64,000 bases of DNA from Flavilitoribacter nigricans DSM 23189 = NBRC 102662 (GCF_002646595.1 NZ_PDUD01000052.1:21204-85203); one strand, 5' to 3'; shown: positions 16,754 through 25,905, counted from the stretch's first letter. The notes: a model not told the origin generated them from the letters alone. Numbers and translations are program-made.

Positions 16754-17860
16754 ATGAAAAAGCTAATCTATTTGTTCTCCACGCTCAGTATGATGATCCT
16801 GTTGACGGTACAGCTCAACGCCCAGGACCTTTCCTTCTCTCCCCCGGAAGGTGGTTACGGTGGCCAGCGCTTCACGATCCCCGCGAACGTTACCCAGGAC
16901 AATGTGCAGAACTTTAAAAAGATCACCCGGATCTCCATCAAGCACGGTAAGTACATCGAGCAGATCAGGGTCACCTGGCTGACCTACGGCGGCTACCGCA
17001 GTGGCGGCGCGGGTGGCGAGGTGTACGGGAACTGGAGCCATATAGACCTGCAGGATGGCGAATATATCACCCGCGTTTCGGGCACTTCGGGAAGGTTTAT
17101 CAACAGTCTGGCCTTTCATACCAATAAGCGCCGTATCATCGGCAGTTTCGGACAACGCGACGGCAAGAGTTTTATGATCCATGTCCCCAGCGGGCAACAA
17201 GTCATTGGTTTCCACGGCCGGTCGGGTCAGTTGATCGACCAGTTTGGATTAGCCTACAAGACCATCCGCCGTGCCGGAGAAATGACCGCCCGGGTACCCT
17301 GGAGAGCCAACGAATGGGTCCAGTTACAATCCAAGGTCAATCGCCTGAATCTGGATGTACAATGGGGAAGCGACAAAGCCAACGCCCCGATCTGGATGTA
17401 TACCCCAAACGGCAGTACCGCCCAAGAGTGGATGTTCGTCAGTGCCGGCAATGGATACTATCTGATCAAATCACGCCGGAGCGGCCTCTACCTGAATGTC
17501 AAAATGGAAAGCCGTAAATCCGGTGCCTTTATCTGGCAGCGCCCAAAAACCAATGCTGCCGCCCAGTTGTGGAAACCCATCGATGCCGGCAACGGATACT
17601 TTTACCTGCAATCCAAGTTAAGCGGCCTTTACCTAGACGTGCGGGGAGCCGGCATGAATCCCCAAACGGAAGTCTGGCAGCACCCACTCAATCGCACCGA
17701 TGCCCAGAAGTGGCGCATGACCCGAAATATCAGTACTTCCCGTCCTCCGGCTCCTACTGCGGGCAGAGATAAAGTGATCGATCACCGGAAATCCGACCGG
17801 GAAAAAGAGCTGGAATGGTACCGCGAAAACGGTCTCGATCCTCAGAAAGGAGGCGGATAG
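16754..17860 (+). CDS. Secreted double lectin: jacalin-like plus ricin-type beta-trefoil
   Basis: A 368-residue protein with a signal peptide (cleavage near LNAQ, residue 24). Residues about 30-170 read as a jacalin-like beta-prism: GGYGGQRF at the start and IGFHGRSGQLIDQFGLAY at the end, the family's signature strand. Residues about 185-325 are a ricin-type beta-trefoil with three regularly spaced QxW motifs (QEW 224-226, QLW 271-273, QKW 318-320) and repeated SGLYLNV/SGLYLDV strands. The charged tail contains RDKVIDHR (338-345), close to RDRVIDNR right after the signal peptide of the third gene in the cluster. The protein is predicted to bind glycans outside the cell. It is the first of four co-oriented exported proteins. 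Confidence 0.85.
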   Translation: MKKLIYLFSTLSMMILLTVQLNAQDLSFSPPEGGYGGQRFTIPANVTQDNVQNFKKITRISIKHGKYIEQIRVTWLTYGGYRSGGAGGEVYGNWSHIDLQDGEYITRVSGTSGRFINSLAFHTNKRRIIGSFGQRDGKSFMIHVPSGQQVIGFHGRSGQLIDQFGLAYKTIRRAGEMTARVPWRANEWVQLQSKVNRLNLDVQWGSDKANAPIWMYTPNGSTAQEWMFVSAGNGYYLIKSRRSGLYLNVKMESRKSGAFIWQRPKTNAAAQLWKPIDAGNGYFYLQSKLSGLYLDVRGAGMNPQTEVWQHPLNRTDAQKWRMTRNISTSRPPAPTAGRDKVIDHRKSDREKELEWYRENGLDPQKGGG

Positions 17861-18149
17861 CATAAAGAAATAATCCCAAAACCAAATGAAAACACCTAAG
17901 CCCCGACCCCTTAAAAACCCATAATCCCAAAGAACTGATCCTCATGAACACCTAAGCCCTGACTGTGCTGTAAAATGGTCTTGTTTCCATCCTAAATTCA
18001 GAGACCAGGTGACCGGGAAGTGGGAATGCCGGTGAATGCTACCGGCCTTCCCCACCCCCGGCGCTTTTCAGCCCTGACCCCAAGATCAAACCCTAAAGCC
18101 CAAACCGTAAAAAAGACTCTTATCACGTTTTGAATCCTATGTATACACC

Positions 18150-18205
18150 GCCCCGGTGGGACGCTGCTACTGGCCAAACCAGACAGCTTTCTGCCGGGGC
18201 TTTTT
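18150..18205 (+). terminator. Terminator of the lectin gene
   Basis: GCCCCGG (18150-18156) pairs with CCGGGGC (18194-18200), followed at once by TTTTT. The loop contains further nested pairing (GCTG/CAGC and CTGG/CCAG). It lies upstream of the next promoter and separates the lectin transcript from the following genes. Confidence 0.65.
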
Positions 18206-18243
18206 GCTTTGGTGGCCGTCGGTAAAACATTCCGAAAACGGCT

Positions 18244-18320
18244 CTCCTCATTTATGGGGATATTCTGCAAACCCCTGAAACGGAGGATTTTTAGCGCTAA
18301 TGATCTCCGCATCTTTGTAT
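18244..18320 (+). promoter_or_regulatory. Shared promoter architecture, copy 2 (635-residue protein)
   Basis: Identical 22-base and 14-base blocks to those at 16632-16708, with the same distance between them. The sequence between the blocks is not conserved apart from scattered bases. This argues for selection on the boxes rather than a recent duplication. Confidence 0.7.
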
Positions 18321-18394
18321 GGCAAGCGGGAAATATAACCCAACGCTTTTTTAACCTACCGCTTTTTTAACCTATCAAAAAAAACTAGAAGATC

Positions 18395-20302
18395 ATGAAA
18401 TCTACAACTCTTAATATCAGCACCAAAATAAGCGCCAAAGCCACTTTGTTGATCGCATTGCTTCTTTGCTTTTTTGGAGTCCGAAATACGACTTTCGCCC
18501 AACCGAGCCTGGCCGCTGAAAACGTCATCAATGATATCAGTGTCACCACCGCACTGGGTAAAAGAAAGACCTACACGGTTTTTCAGGATGCGGCCGTCCG
18601 GGAACAGTGGTACTACATGCCCAACGAACTACGCGTAGCCGAAGAAAGAGACGTTAACAACAAGGTGCGTCCCAAAATGACCATCCTGCGCTACCAATAC
18701 GAAGACATGATGACCAAGGAGCTGAAAGAAGGCGGTGTACTGGTCGCTACTTTCACTTACGCCATGGAACCCGAAGTGGTAGAGACCGTGAAGCAGCAGA
18801 TCCGCCGCAATACCGGTATCGGAAATATCCGGCTCTCTGCGATGCCTCTGAAAGATGCCAGTATCAATTTCCTGGCCGATTCGGATAAATTCCTGGCCGA
18901 TATCGACGCTAAAACCGAATTCAAGGGCGCTACTTCCGCCAGTCAGGAGATCCCGGTATTCTACGACCTGACCGTACTGGGAGCCAGCTCGTTCAAGGCG
19001 CTGGTCAGTTCCAACGGCGGGATCCCGATCCGGGCCAATATCACCTATAACGGCTTGTCTCCCGACTGTGGCTATTCGATCGAGGGCAACTGGAATAACG
19101 TTTACGATTACTTCGAAAAGAACACCAAAAAAGAGGCCGGTGTCAAGATCTGGTTCGTTAAGGCCGGAGGGATCAAGACCAAGCAGGAACTACGGGAGGA
19201 GCTGAACAAGATCCAGGACATGAAGGTGGAAGTTATGCCCTGCGAAGGCCCGGACAGCCTCAACGCCCTGGACAACGCCAACCTGACGGCCATGATGAAG
19301 ACCATTCGCGAAGCCGTATATTCGGATAGCCTGCTGGATCGGGCTTCGGAACTGGAAAGCCTGAAGTCCATGCTGGTCAACAACAGTGTAGACGATACTA
19401 CCAAAGCACGGATCCTGGACATGATCACCGAAGGCGGAAAATCGCTGAAATTAGGTTACCAGCAGGATACCAAAAAGGTCAAACGCAAAAACTCCGGTAA
19501 GCTGAGCTTTGACTTTACCCAGCGCCGCATGCTGATGCGCGAAACCAGCTTCGGCGGCCTGCTTAGTTTCAGCAAATATGGCCTCACCGAGGAGCAATTG
19601 CTGTCCGACGGTTACATCATCGACATCGATGTCAACTCCGATTTCCCGAGCGTTGTGATGGGACTGCCGCACATCAACCCGGATTTGAACCTCAACGCGC
19701 TTATCCTGGAGGTAAGTTACCGCAACAGCGACGGCACCATCCACAGCCAGGCCCGCAAATGGGATAGCATCACCCAAAAATGGGCGACGCCGATGGGCAA
19801 GCAGATCGACTACCTCCGCTTCAACATGATCGGAGAGAAAAACAAATCCCGCGCCGGTACGCCTACCTTTGAAATGAAATTGCAGGTGGTATCCGCCGTT
19901 CCTAACGCTTCGTTTACCATCGAAAAGCAGGTGCAACTCAACCAGGGCGAACGTTTCCCGGATGCGCTGGAACTGCTCACGGACCACATCATTGTGGATG
20001 GCTCCATCCTCGATTTCGGAAAGATCACCAACAACGATGAGGATCTTGCCCTGGCCAAACTCGAACTGCAACGGGGAGAACTGACGATCCGCAAAAGTAT
20101 CAAACCGTATTTCATCAATGCCAGCGCAGCGCCCCCTAGTCCGGTGCACATTTTGCTTCCCAAAACCGGATTGCCGACCGCCGGCAAAGTGACCTACTTC
20201 CGAAAGACCGGCCCGACCAAATCCGTAGTGGACGCCATGCCGGTACAACTGGGTGAAAACACCTTACTCGGACCGGACTGGCCCGATGCCGGCGATCAGT
20301 AA
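18395..20302 (+). CDS. Large secreted protein of unknown function (635 residues)
   Basis: It has a signal peptide (ATLLIALLLCFFGVRNTTFA, cleavage near residue 36). The rest is soluble and probably beta-rich, with a Ser/Asp-rich helical segment around residues 285-345 (LNALDNANLTAMMKTI, DRASELESLKSML). Segments such as EQWYYMPNELRVAEE and KEGGVLVATFTYAM recall N-terminal domains of uncharacterised secreted proteins, but I cannot name a family. Two cysteines (in SPDCGYSIEG and VMPCEGP) could form a disulfide. It has its own promoter of the same type as the lectin gene. It is probably co-transcribed with the next two genes through weak hairpins. Role unknown; a multi-protein extracellular assembly is inferred from context only. 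Confidence 0.75.
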   Translation: MKSTTLNISTKISAKATLLIALLLCFFGVRNTTFAQPSLAAENVINDISVTTALGKRKTYTVFQDAAVREQWYYMPNELRVAEERDVNNKVRPKMTILRYQYEDMMTKELKEGGVLVATFTYAMEPEVVETVKQQIRRNTGIGNIRLSAMPLKDASINFLADSDKFLADIDAKTEFKGATSASQEIPVFYDLTVLGASSFKALVSSNGGIPIRANITYNGLSPDCGYSIEGNWNNVYDYFEKNTKKEAGVKIWFVKAGGIKTKQELREELNKIQDMKVEVMPCEGPDSLNALDNANLTAMMKTIREAVYSDSLLDRASELESLKSMLVNNSVDDTTKARILDMITEGGKSLKLGYQQDTKKVKRKNSGKLSFDFTQRRMLMRETSFGGLLSFSKYGLTEEQLLSDGYIIDIDVNSDFPSVVMGLPHINPDLNLNALILEVSYRNSDGTIHSQARKWDSITQKWATPMGKQIDYLRFNMIGEKNKSRAGTPTFEMKLQVVSAVPNASFTIEKQVQLNQGERFPDALELLTDHIIVDGSILDFGKITNNDEDLALAKLELQRGELTIRKSIKPYFINASAAPPSPVHILLPKTGLPTAGKVTYFRKTGPTKSVVDAMPVQLGENTLLGPDWPDAGDQ

Positions 20303-20319
20303 TCAGCGTACTTTTTGAC

Positions 20320-20340
20320 GGGCCGGCAGCAGGCCGGCCC
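20320..20340 (+). terminator. Hairpin between 635- and 674-residue protein genes
   Basis: GGGCCGGC and GCCGGCCC pair perfectly (8 bp, 5-base loop). No T-tract follows, so it may be a processing or stability hairpin within an operon rather than a full stop. Confidence 0.4.
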
Positions 20341-20391
20341 AACCCGCCAATTCCATCACAAATCCGTACTGAACTTTAAAATCCAAACATC

Positions 20392-22416
20392 ATGAAATCC
20401 CTGAAAGGATATATAAGCCTACTGCTATTCCTATGCCTGGCCCTCAGCGTGCAGGCCCAGCGCGACCGGGTTATCGATAACCGATCCAAAGGCAAAAGCC
20501 CGGTTCCCATCGTGAATCGCCGGATCAGTCCGGCACCCCGGCCGGCCGGTAGAGTCGGTGTTCCGGCCAAACCATCACCCAACCGCAAAGCCAACGTAAC
20601 TACCGTAGCTAACGGATCCGGCAAAAGAATGCCGGGGAAACCCCGCTACGACTGGATGCTGCCCGCCGCCCCCGGCAAAAACGGTTACTGGGTCAGCAAA
20701 AGCGCTAATGCCAAAAAGGATTATCCGCTGTACGATTATTCGGTACGCCTGCCTTTTTCCGACGAATATCCCTTCTACAGGGAAAATGGGACGCGTAAAT
20801 CCGTACCCCGGATCAATAGTCTGTCCATTTCGCAGATCACCGATCGGTATGAGAATAAGGAGGCACTGAGCCTGGAAGCCGGAAAATTCCGCTCCTATGT
20901 GTTCAACGGCAAGACTCCCGGCGCCATCAACGTCCATTACGCCAGACGGATCAACCTGGGGCTGGTCAGCTTCAATGACAATCGCAACCATTACCTCGTA
21001 GTCGATACCCTGTACGTGCCGCGCGCTACCACGATAAACGGCACCCTGCTGAGCCTGAGCCGTCAGAAACGTGCCCTTATCAAAGTGATCGCCAACTGCA
21101 TCATTTACGAAAGTCCGATCTTCCTGAATGCGACGAGCGGCTTTGGCACGGATTTCCTTTTTGCCGCCAACCGGATCATTTTTAAAAGTCAGCATAAGGA
21201 CCTGAAGAGCTTTCAGACCAGTCCGGCGCCGCTGTTCGCCATAAATGCCAACGGCGACAAAAATAAGATCTATGCCTTTAAAGCCGACCGCCGGAATAAG
21301 AGAACAGAACAGTTACTGATCAACCGCCTGTACATCAATGTCCTGCAATATTACCTGGATCAGATCGCCACGACGCACGATGCCTGGAAAAAGGATCAGC
21401 TGCTGGCGAAGTTCCAGTACTACCGCTTTGAAAAGGTAGACCACGTATTGCTCAGCGAAGACCGGATGTACCAGGAGCTGTTCCACAAGCTGTTGGAGCA
21501 GGTAGAAAAATACGGCGCTACAGACCGCGAACGAATGCTGGTGGAAACCAAGATCCTGGTGGATGGCGCTTTACAGGACCTGCCCAGAGTACCCTTTCAG
21601 TATTACGCGCTTCCCGCTCAGGCCAGTCTGCTGCCCATGCAGCACGCCGAGACCCAGCGCCTGGATAAACTGGGAGAGATCTACTACTCCCCTACCGGCG
21701 AGTCGAAGATCCAGTTGCACCTGAATGTCAGTCTGGATTACAATCCCGAACAGATCAAACAAGCCAATCGCGCACTCCGGGCCTACGACACGGCTCTGAA
21801 CCCGAAATTTCCGGGCGACCTGGCCTTCATCCAGGAACAACCGCTGAAAATCAACGGGCGCACCGTAGGCCGGATCATCCCGGCCGGTAATCAGCATATC
21901 CGGCTGGAGATCGATCTGCCGGATGACGGGCTGGCGCTGCGTCGCCTGTTTATGCCGAGTTTCAATTTTGACCTGGACTATACGATCAGGGAAAGTAATA
22001 CACTCTACAGTCAAACCCTGGCCGTAGCGATCGACCGGGAGCTTACGGATGCTTTTGACAACGCCCGCCCGCTGGCCAGCTTTAACGTCATCGAACAAAA
22101 CAAACTGACCGAAAAGGTGGTACTGGCCAGCATGTTGCGCCCGAGCCAGGAAGACCAGGATGCGCTGAAATACATCGAGGTAACCCTCGCCTTCCACTTT
22201 GGGGAGCAGACCGTTTTCAAAGGCCCTTATCTCCTGTCGCATTACGCCCTTACCATCGGTTCGGAGATCGAGATCCCTTTTGTGAAGTATTCCGAAAATT
22301 ACCAGGTGGAAGTAAAGGGAAAAGCCTTTTACGAAAACGGGGAACAGGAGATCAAACCTTTTGAAACGAACGATCAGATCATCGTCATCGACGAAAATCG
22401 ACTATTGCAACACTGA
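20392..22416 (+). CDS. Large secreted protein of unknown function (674 residues)
   Basis: Signal peptide to about residue 23 (LLLFLCLALSVQAQ), then RDRVIDNR (24-31) and a basic, Pro-rich, disordered segment to about residue 75. The body starts with an aromatic-rich part (residues 80-170), followed by FRSYVFNGKTPGAINVHYA, a beta-helix-like run (LYVPRATTINGTLLSLS, LIKVIANCIIYESPIFLN), a helical middle (residues 300-390) and a beta-rich C-terminal third. I do not recognise a family. The RDRVIDNR motif resembles RDKVIDHR in the tail of the lectin, which hints at a shared sorting or docking signal. Gap of 89 bases from the previous gene, with a hairpin in it. Confidence 0.75.
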   Translation: MKSLKGYISLLLFLCLALSVQAQRDRVIDNRSKGKSPVPIVNRRISPAPRPAGRVGVPAKPSPNRKANVTTVANGSGKRMPGKPRYDWMLPAAPGKNGYWVSKSANAKKDYPLYDYSVRLPFSDEYPFYRENGTRKSVPRINSLSISQITDRYENKEALSLEAGKFRSYVFNGKTPGAINVHYARRINLGLVSFNDNRNHYLVVDTLYVPRATTINGTLLSLSRQKRALIKVIANCIIYESPIFLNATSGFGTDFLFAANRIIFKSQHKDLKSFQTSPAPLFAINANGDKNKIYAFKADRRNKRTEQLLINRLYINVLQYYLDQIATTHDAWKKDQLLAKFQYYRFEKVDHVLLSEDRMYQELFHKLLEQVEKYGATDRERMLVETKILVDGALQDLPRVPFQYYALPAQASLLPMQHAETQRLDKLGEIYYSPTGESKIQLHLNVSLDYNPEQIKQANRALRAYDTALNPKFPGDLAFIQEQPLKINGRTVGRIIPAGNQHIRLEIDLPDDGLALRRLFMPSFNFDLDYTIRESNTLYSQTLAVAIDRELTDAFDNARPLASFNVIEQNKLTEKVVLASMLRPSQEDQDALKYIEVTLAFHFGEQTVFKGPYLLSHYALTIGSEIEIPFVKYSENYQVEVKGKAFYENGEQEIKPFETNDQIIVIDENRLLQH

Positions 22417-22428
22417 TAAAACCCCGGG

Positions 22429-22479
22429 GGCGTCCCCGCTTCGGTATCTCCCGCGCCGGGACGCCTCCTTCTTCTTTTA
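22429..22479 (+). terminator. Hairpin plus pyrimidine tract between cluster genes
   Basis: GGCGTCCC (22429-22436) pairs with GGGACGCC (22458-22465), followed by a C/T run ending in TTTT. It lies 34 bases before the next ATG, so it may only partly stop transcription and set the ratio of the last gene. Confidence 0.5.
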
Positions 22480-22498
22480 ATCTCTAAAATCAATAATC

Positions 22499-23383
22499 AT
22501 GAAATTCTCCATAAAATCTCTACTACTCGCCAGTCTGCTGCTGCTGCAGTGCGGATGGCTCAGCGCTCAGGAAAATACTACCGCATCGGCCGCGGGCACC
22601 AACGCGCTGTCCAATGCACTGGACGCCGTGAAACTGTACTGGTTTTCCAATGCCGAACTCATTCGCCTCCGCCCGGATTACAACGTGCTCAAGCGGAAGA
22701 AAAACGCCAAAATCTACCAACCGAACATCCAGGCCTACCTCCGGCTCGAAAATCAGTTGCGGGAATACGTCCGGCTCGCCGAACCCGACTCCGGCCTCGA
22801 CCGCAGTTTCAGTCAAAGAGAACTGGAAAGCTGGTCCGGCACCCTGTACGAACTCGGTAACTTCCGCCAGGAATTATGGTACGACATCGCCCAGCATTAC
22901 CGGGCGGAAATCCCCCGGGCCCAGGCGGCCGTGGAGAAAACCAACGAGGAACTAGGTGGGATCATCCGGTCGCTCGACAAAGTCCGGCAGGCAGAAACCG
23001 ACCAGCAGATCACCAACAATCTCGTCAAGCTCACCCAGGCCCTGAGCTCCGTCTCTACCTGGTCAACCCTGACGAAGCAGGCGGCCAATAAAAACCTATG
23101 GGGCATGGTGAATGGCTATTCCAGCAAGGAGATCAAGGCCAAATACGGCGACGTCATCTCAACCGTCGTCAATCGTCTGGGTGAATACTATACGACTACG
23201 ACCCTGGTTTCCGAGGGATACGCCAGTAAAAAGGAATTGCTCGCTGCCGCCGAAGCCGCCGCAAACCGGCTGATCGACCGCAAGGAAAAACATACCAACA
23301 TGCAGGAAGCTTTGGTACAGGCAGAGGCTTTTTATAAAAATAAGGTCTACGGCACCGATGACGGCATGAGGAGCGGCCAGTGA
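22499..23383 (+). CDS. Secreted helical protein of unknown function (294 residues)
   Basis: Signal peptide MKFSIKSLLLASLLLLQCGW with cleavage near LSAQ (residue 24). The hydrophobic core holds a Cys, but the context is not a good lipobox. The mature protein is rich in Ala, Glu, Gln, Leu and Lys and is predicted almost entirely helical, with long amphipathic stretches (QAAVEKTNEELGGIIRSLDK; NLVKLTQALSSVSTWSTL; KKELLAAAEAAANRLIDRKE). It could be coiled-coil forming. No family recognised. It is the last gene of the four-gene exported cluster and ends before a strong hairpin at 23473-23503. Confidence 0.7.
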   Translation: MKFSIKSLLLASLLLLQCGWLSAQENTTASAAGTNALSNALDAVKLYWFSNAELIRLRPDYNVLKRKKNAKIYQPNIQAYLRLENQLREYVRLAEPDSGLDRSFSQRELESWSGTLYELGNFRQELWYDIAQHYRAEIPRAQAAVEKTNEELGGIIRSLDKVRQAETDQQITNNLVKLTQALSSVSTWSTLTKQAANKNLWGMVNGYSSKEIKAKYGDVISTVVNRLGEYYTTTTLVSEGYASKKELLAAAEAAANRLIDRKEKHTNMQEALVQAEAFYKNKVYGTDDGMRSGQ

Positions 23384-23472
23384 TGCATGATGTTCCCGGA
23401 TAATATACAGTTAGCCATCCAAAAGCCGGGATGCCCCCCAAGCCAAAAATGGCTTAGCCCAATCAACGCACA

Positions 23473-23503
23473 CAGCCCTGTAAACCACTTGTTTACAGGG
23501 CTG
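23473..23503. terminator. Perfect 13-bp hairpin
   Basis: CAGCCCTGTAAAC (23473-23485) and GTTTACAGGGCTG (23491-23503) with a 5-base loop. It lies between convergent genes and probably ends transcription from either side, although neither flank has a long T-tract. Confidence 0.65.
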
Positions 23504-23568
23504 CATCATCTCCAACTTACTGGCAGAGTATAAAGTAAAGCCTCGAAAAAAAAGAAAAAGCAACGCCC

Positions 23569-23622
23569 TCTCCCCATCACCCCCTCTCCCAATCACCCCA
23601 TCTCCCACTCCCCAAATCTCAC
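23569..23622 (-). repeat. Low-complexity word repeat after the tsdA stop codon
   Basis: Read on the minus strand, GGGGAGTGGGAGATGGGG-type words begin a few bases after the stop codon of the cytochrome gene and continue for about 50 bases. Same class as 3705-3778. Confidence 0.75.
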
Positions 23623-24633
23623 TTACTTACTCTTCTTCAAATCAAATTTCTCCTTATAGTAAGCAATGATCGGCGGAAATGGACCAAACTTATGTTGATC
23701 CGGATCGAATTCATCCGTCCAGGGGCCGTAGGGCGTAGAAACGGGTTTTAGTTTTTTGTCGGGGAAGTCCGCCTCCAGGTTCGGTTTTTCCGGCCGGTCG
23801 AAGGTATTGATGTAGGCGGCAATGTGATAGGCCTCTTCGTCGGTCAGCACGGGATTATCGTGGGTAGTGCCGAAAGGCATGTTGTACTTGATGAACTGGG
23901 CGGCGGTCAGTACGCGGTTCATGCCGGCGCCGTTGTTGTAGGAGTCCTGCCCACCGACCGGTGGATAGACATATCCGCTAAAAGTTTTACCCGGAATGGC
24001 TACACCGCTACCGTCCTCCTGGTGGCACACCACGCAGTGGGTCTGGTAAAGCTGTCTGCCCACGGTGGTATCCGCCTTGAAGGTCGGGATCTTGATCGGG
24101 AGGTATCCTTTGAATTTCTTCTCAATATCGGGAGGCACCCCGTCGCTCAGCCATTTCATGTAGGAGATGATGGCCTGCATTTCCTCGCTGTCTTCGGGCA
24201 TTTTACTGCCGCTCATACTGCGTTCCATACAGCCGTTGATGCGTTCTTCCAGCGTGCCGATCTTGTTTTCCCGGCCCCGAAATTGCGGAAAGCGGTTGTA
24301 CACGCCGACAAATGAGCCCGACCCGATCTTCCGGCCGCCGTTGAGATGGCAGTTGTTACAGGCCAGATTATTGCCGGCGAATCGCATCTTGTCCTCCTTG
24401 GCCAGCGGGCCGATGTATTCCGAAGTTTTGGTGATCAGGATGAAGCCGTACTTGATACGGGCGCCCTCATCACCGGCCGGCAGGTCCGTGTCGATACTTT
24501 TCAGATGCCAGGAGCTTTCTGCTACCGGCTGCACCACGGTTGGCTCCCGGAAAAAGCTGAAATAAGCACAGGCCCCCAGGATGCCGAGGAATAATCCGAA
24601 GAAGAAGTATAGGAAAAAAACGTACTTAAGCAT
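23623..24633 (-). CDS. tsdA: TsdA-type dihaem cytochrome c (thiosulfate dehydrogenase/tetrathionate reductase)
   Basis: A 336-residue protein with an N-terminal membrane anchor or signal (residues 3-27). It carries two c-type haem sites: CNNCH at 92-96 and CVVCH at 200-204. Between them lies ERINGCMERSMSG, with Cys135 at the position that supplies the unusual cysteine axial ligand to the active-site haem in TsdA enzymes. TsdA joins two thiosulfates to tetrathionate, or does the reverse, in the periplasm. The gene overlaps the upstream TauE/SafE gene by 8 bases (24626-24633), indicating an operon. The sulfur-exporter neighbour supports the assignment. The direction of the reaction cannot be told from sequence. 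Confidence 0.82.
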   Translation of the reverse strand: MLKYVFFLYFFFGLFLGILGACAYFSFFREPTVVQPVAESSWHLKSIDTDLPAGDEGARIKYGFILITKTSEYIGPLAKEDKMRFAGNNLACNNCHLNGGRKIGSGSFVGVYNRFPQFRGRENKIGTLEERINGCMERSMSGSKMPEDSEEMQAIISYMKWLSDGVPPDIEKKFKGYLPIKIPTFKADTTVGRQLYQTHCVVCHQEDGSGVAIPGKTFSGYVYPPVGGQDSYNNGAGMNRVLTAAQFIKYNMPFGTTHDNPVLTDEEAYHIAAYINTFDRPEKPNLEADFPDKKLKPVSTPYGPWTDEFDPDQHKFGPFPPIIAYYKEKFDLKKSK

Positions 24634-25432
24634 GGATCTTATGGATAATGAAGCAGGTCTCTTTCAGCAATATAGCTACCCCCATGATCAATACGAACCA
24701 ACCGAATGTTTTTTTCAACTGAAGGTTTGATAATTGCTTGGAAAAGAAGTTACCGGTGAAAATACCCAATACTGCAATGCCGGTGATGCCGAGCAAAAAC
24801 GGCCACGCCATCTGGGTATGGGAAAGGTCTCCGGTGAATCCGATCAGAGAACTTACCGAGATGATGAATAATGCCGTGCCGATCGCCTTTTTGATCGGGA
24901 TACGGGTGAAGAACAGGAGTGTCGGCACGATAATAAATCCGCCACCCAGACCCGAAATACCGGTGATCAGGCCGATCACACCGCCCAGCGTACCCAGCAG
25001 GGCACTGCCGCCTTTCCCTTCGTACCAGCGGCTCACCGGCTGGGCCCGGTTGGCGATCATGGCGGAAGCCGCCAGGATGACCATCAGGCAGAAAAGGCTC
25101 AGGATGAACATCCGCTTGGTGAGTACGATTGGTCCCATGTCCATGATCACTTCGGGGATCTGGGGCACCACGTACTTACGGGATAAAAACTTGGCCAGGA
25201 TGGAAGGCACACCGAAGATCAGGCCGACCCGCAGATCCACCAGCGACTCCCGGTACTTCTGGATGGAACCCATCAGACTGGTTACACCAACGATGAACAG
25301 CGAATAAGCCGTGGCCTGCACCACGTCTACGGAAAACAGGTAGATCAGGATCGGTATCGCCAGGATCGAACCTCCGCCACCGATCAGCCCCAGGATCAAG
25401 CCGACACAAAATGATGCAATATATCCTAACAC
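24626..25432 (-). CDS. TauE/SafE-family sulfite/organosulfur exporter
   Basis: A 268-residue membrane protein from GTG 25432; an in-frame stop sits just upstream. It has about eight hydrophobic segments in two halves, each with the family glycine motif (GLILGLIGGGGSILAIPILI at residues 13-32; GVIGLITGISGLGGGFIIVP in the second half). TauE/SafE proteins export sulfite, sulfoacetate or related anions across the inner membrane. The overlapping downstream tsdA makes an oxidised sulfur species a likely substrate. The operon promoter would lie in the 25433-25905 gap, but I see no clean box. Confidence 0.88.
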   Translation of the reverse strand: MLGYIASFCVGLILGLIGGGGSILAIPILIYLFSVDVVQATAYSLFIVGVTSLMGSIQKYRESLVDLRVGLIFGVPSILAKFLSRKYVVPQIPEVIMDMGPIVLTKRMFILSLFCLMVILAASAMIANRAQPVSRWYEGKGGSALLGTLGGVIGLITGISGLGGGFIIVPTLLFFTRIPIKKAIGTALFIISVSSLIGFTGDLSHTQMAWPFLLGITGIAVLGIFTGNFFSKQLSNLQLKKTFGWFVLIMGVAILLKETCFIIHKIHA

Positions 25433-25905
25433 GTTGCACTTTCAATTTAAAAATCAAGCCCTGGATCCGGGAACAGGATAGGCCGGAGACCGACGCCTCT
25501 GCTCCGTTGGGGATCCGTACTTAATTTTGGTAATTAACACAGGGTTTTAGGGTACTCCAGACCCGGGAACGGGGAGGCTCCCATTTCCCGAATATCACCG
25601 ATCCGTGTATCTCCATCCCCGAACTGCTCCGCGGGAGAAGTACCAAAGAGAGGAAATACACGAATCTGATGAATACCGGTCCGGCGACCGGGGATCTCAT
25701 GGAGTTTTTGGGGCGTTTGCAGTAGTTTTCACTGCTTTGTTTGGGATCGTCCTCTGAGGAAAAACCGTCAATTTCCGGTTTAAACGAAGGACGTTTGTAG
25801 GTGCTTACCGGTGTGTGCTAAACGGCCGGTGCACCGGCGAAAAAGTAGTTTTTGTAGCTCAATTTATGATCCCAGCACGCTCCTGAAAAATGGAGTTGAC
25901 GGCCA
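25433..25905. other. Intergenic stretch without recognised gene
   Basis: No plausible coding sequence. It contains an inverted pair CGTGTAT/ATACACG (about 25595 and 25660), a small CCGGTC/GACCGG hairpin near 25680 and the palindrome CCGGTGCACCGG near 25825. No T-tract accompanies them. Confidence 0.5.

Larger units (their letters stand above)
17861..18394. other. Intergenic region with direct repeat, terminator and promoter
   Basis: No gene seen. A direct repeat of ACACCTAAGCCC(C/T)GAC occurs at about 17893 and 17949. A nested terminator hairpin follows at 18150-18205, then the shared promoter blocks at 18244-18320, then the leader of the 635-residue protein. Confidence 0.6.

Noticed and set aside
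18395..22416. Homology of the two large secreted proteins to pore-forming toxins
   Set aside because: No GGDP, YGR or other cytolysin signature strings seen; left as unknown.
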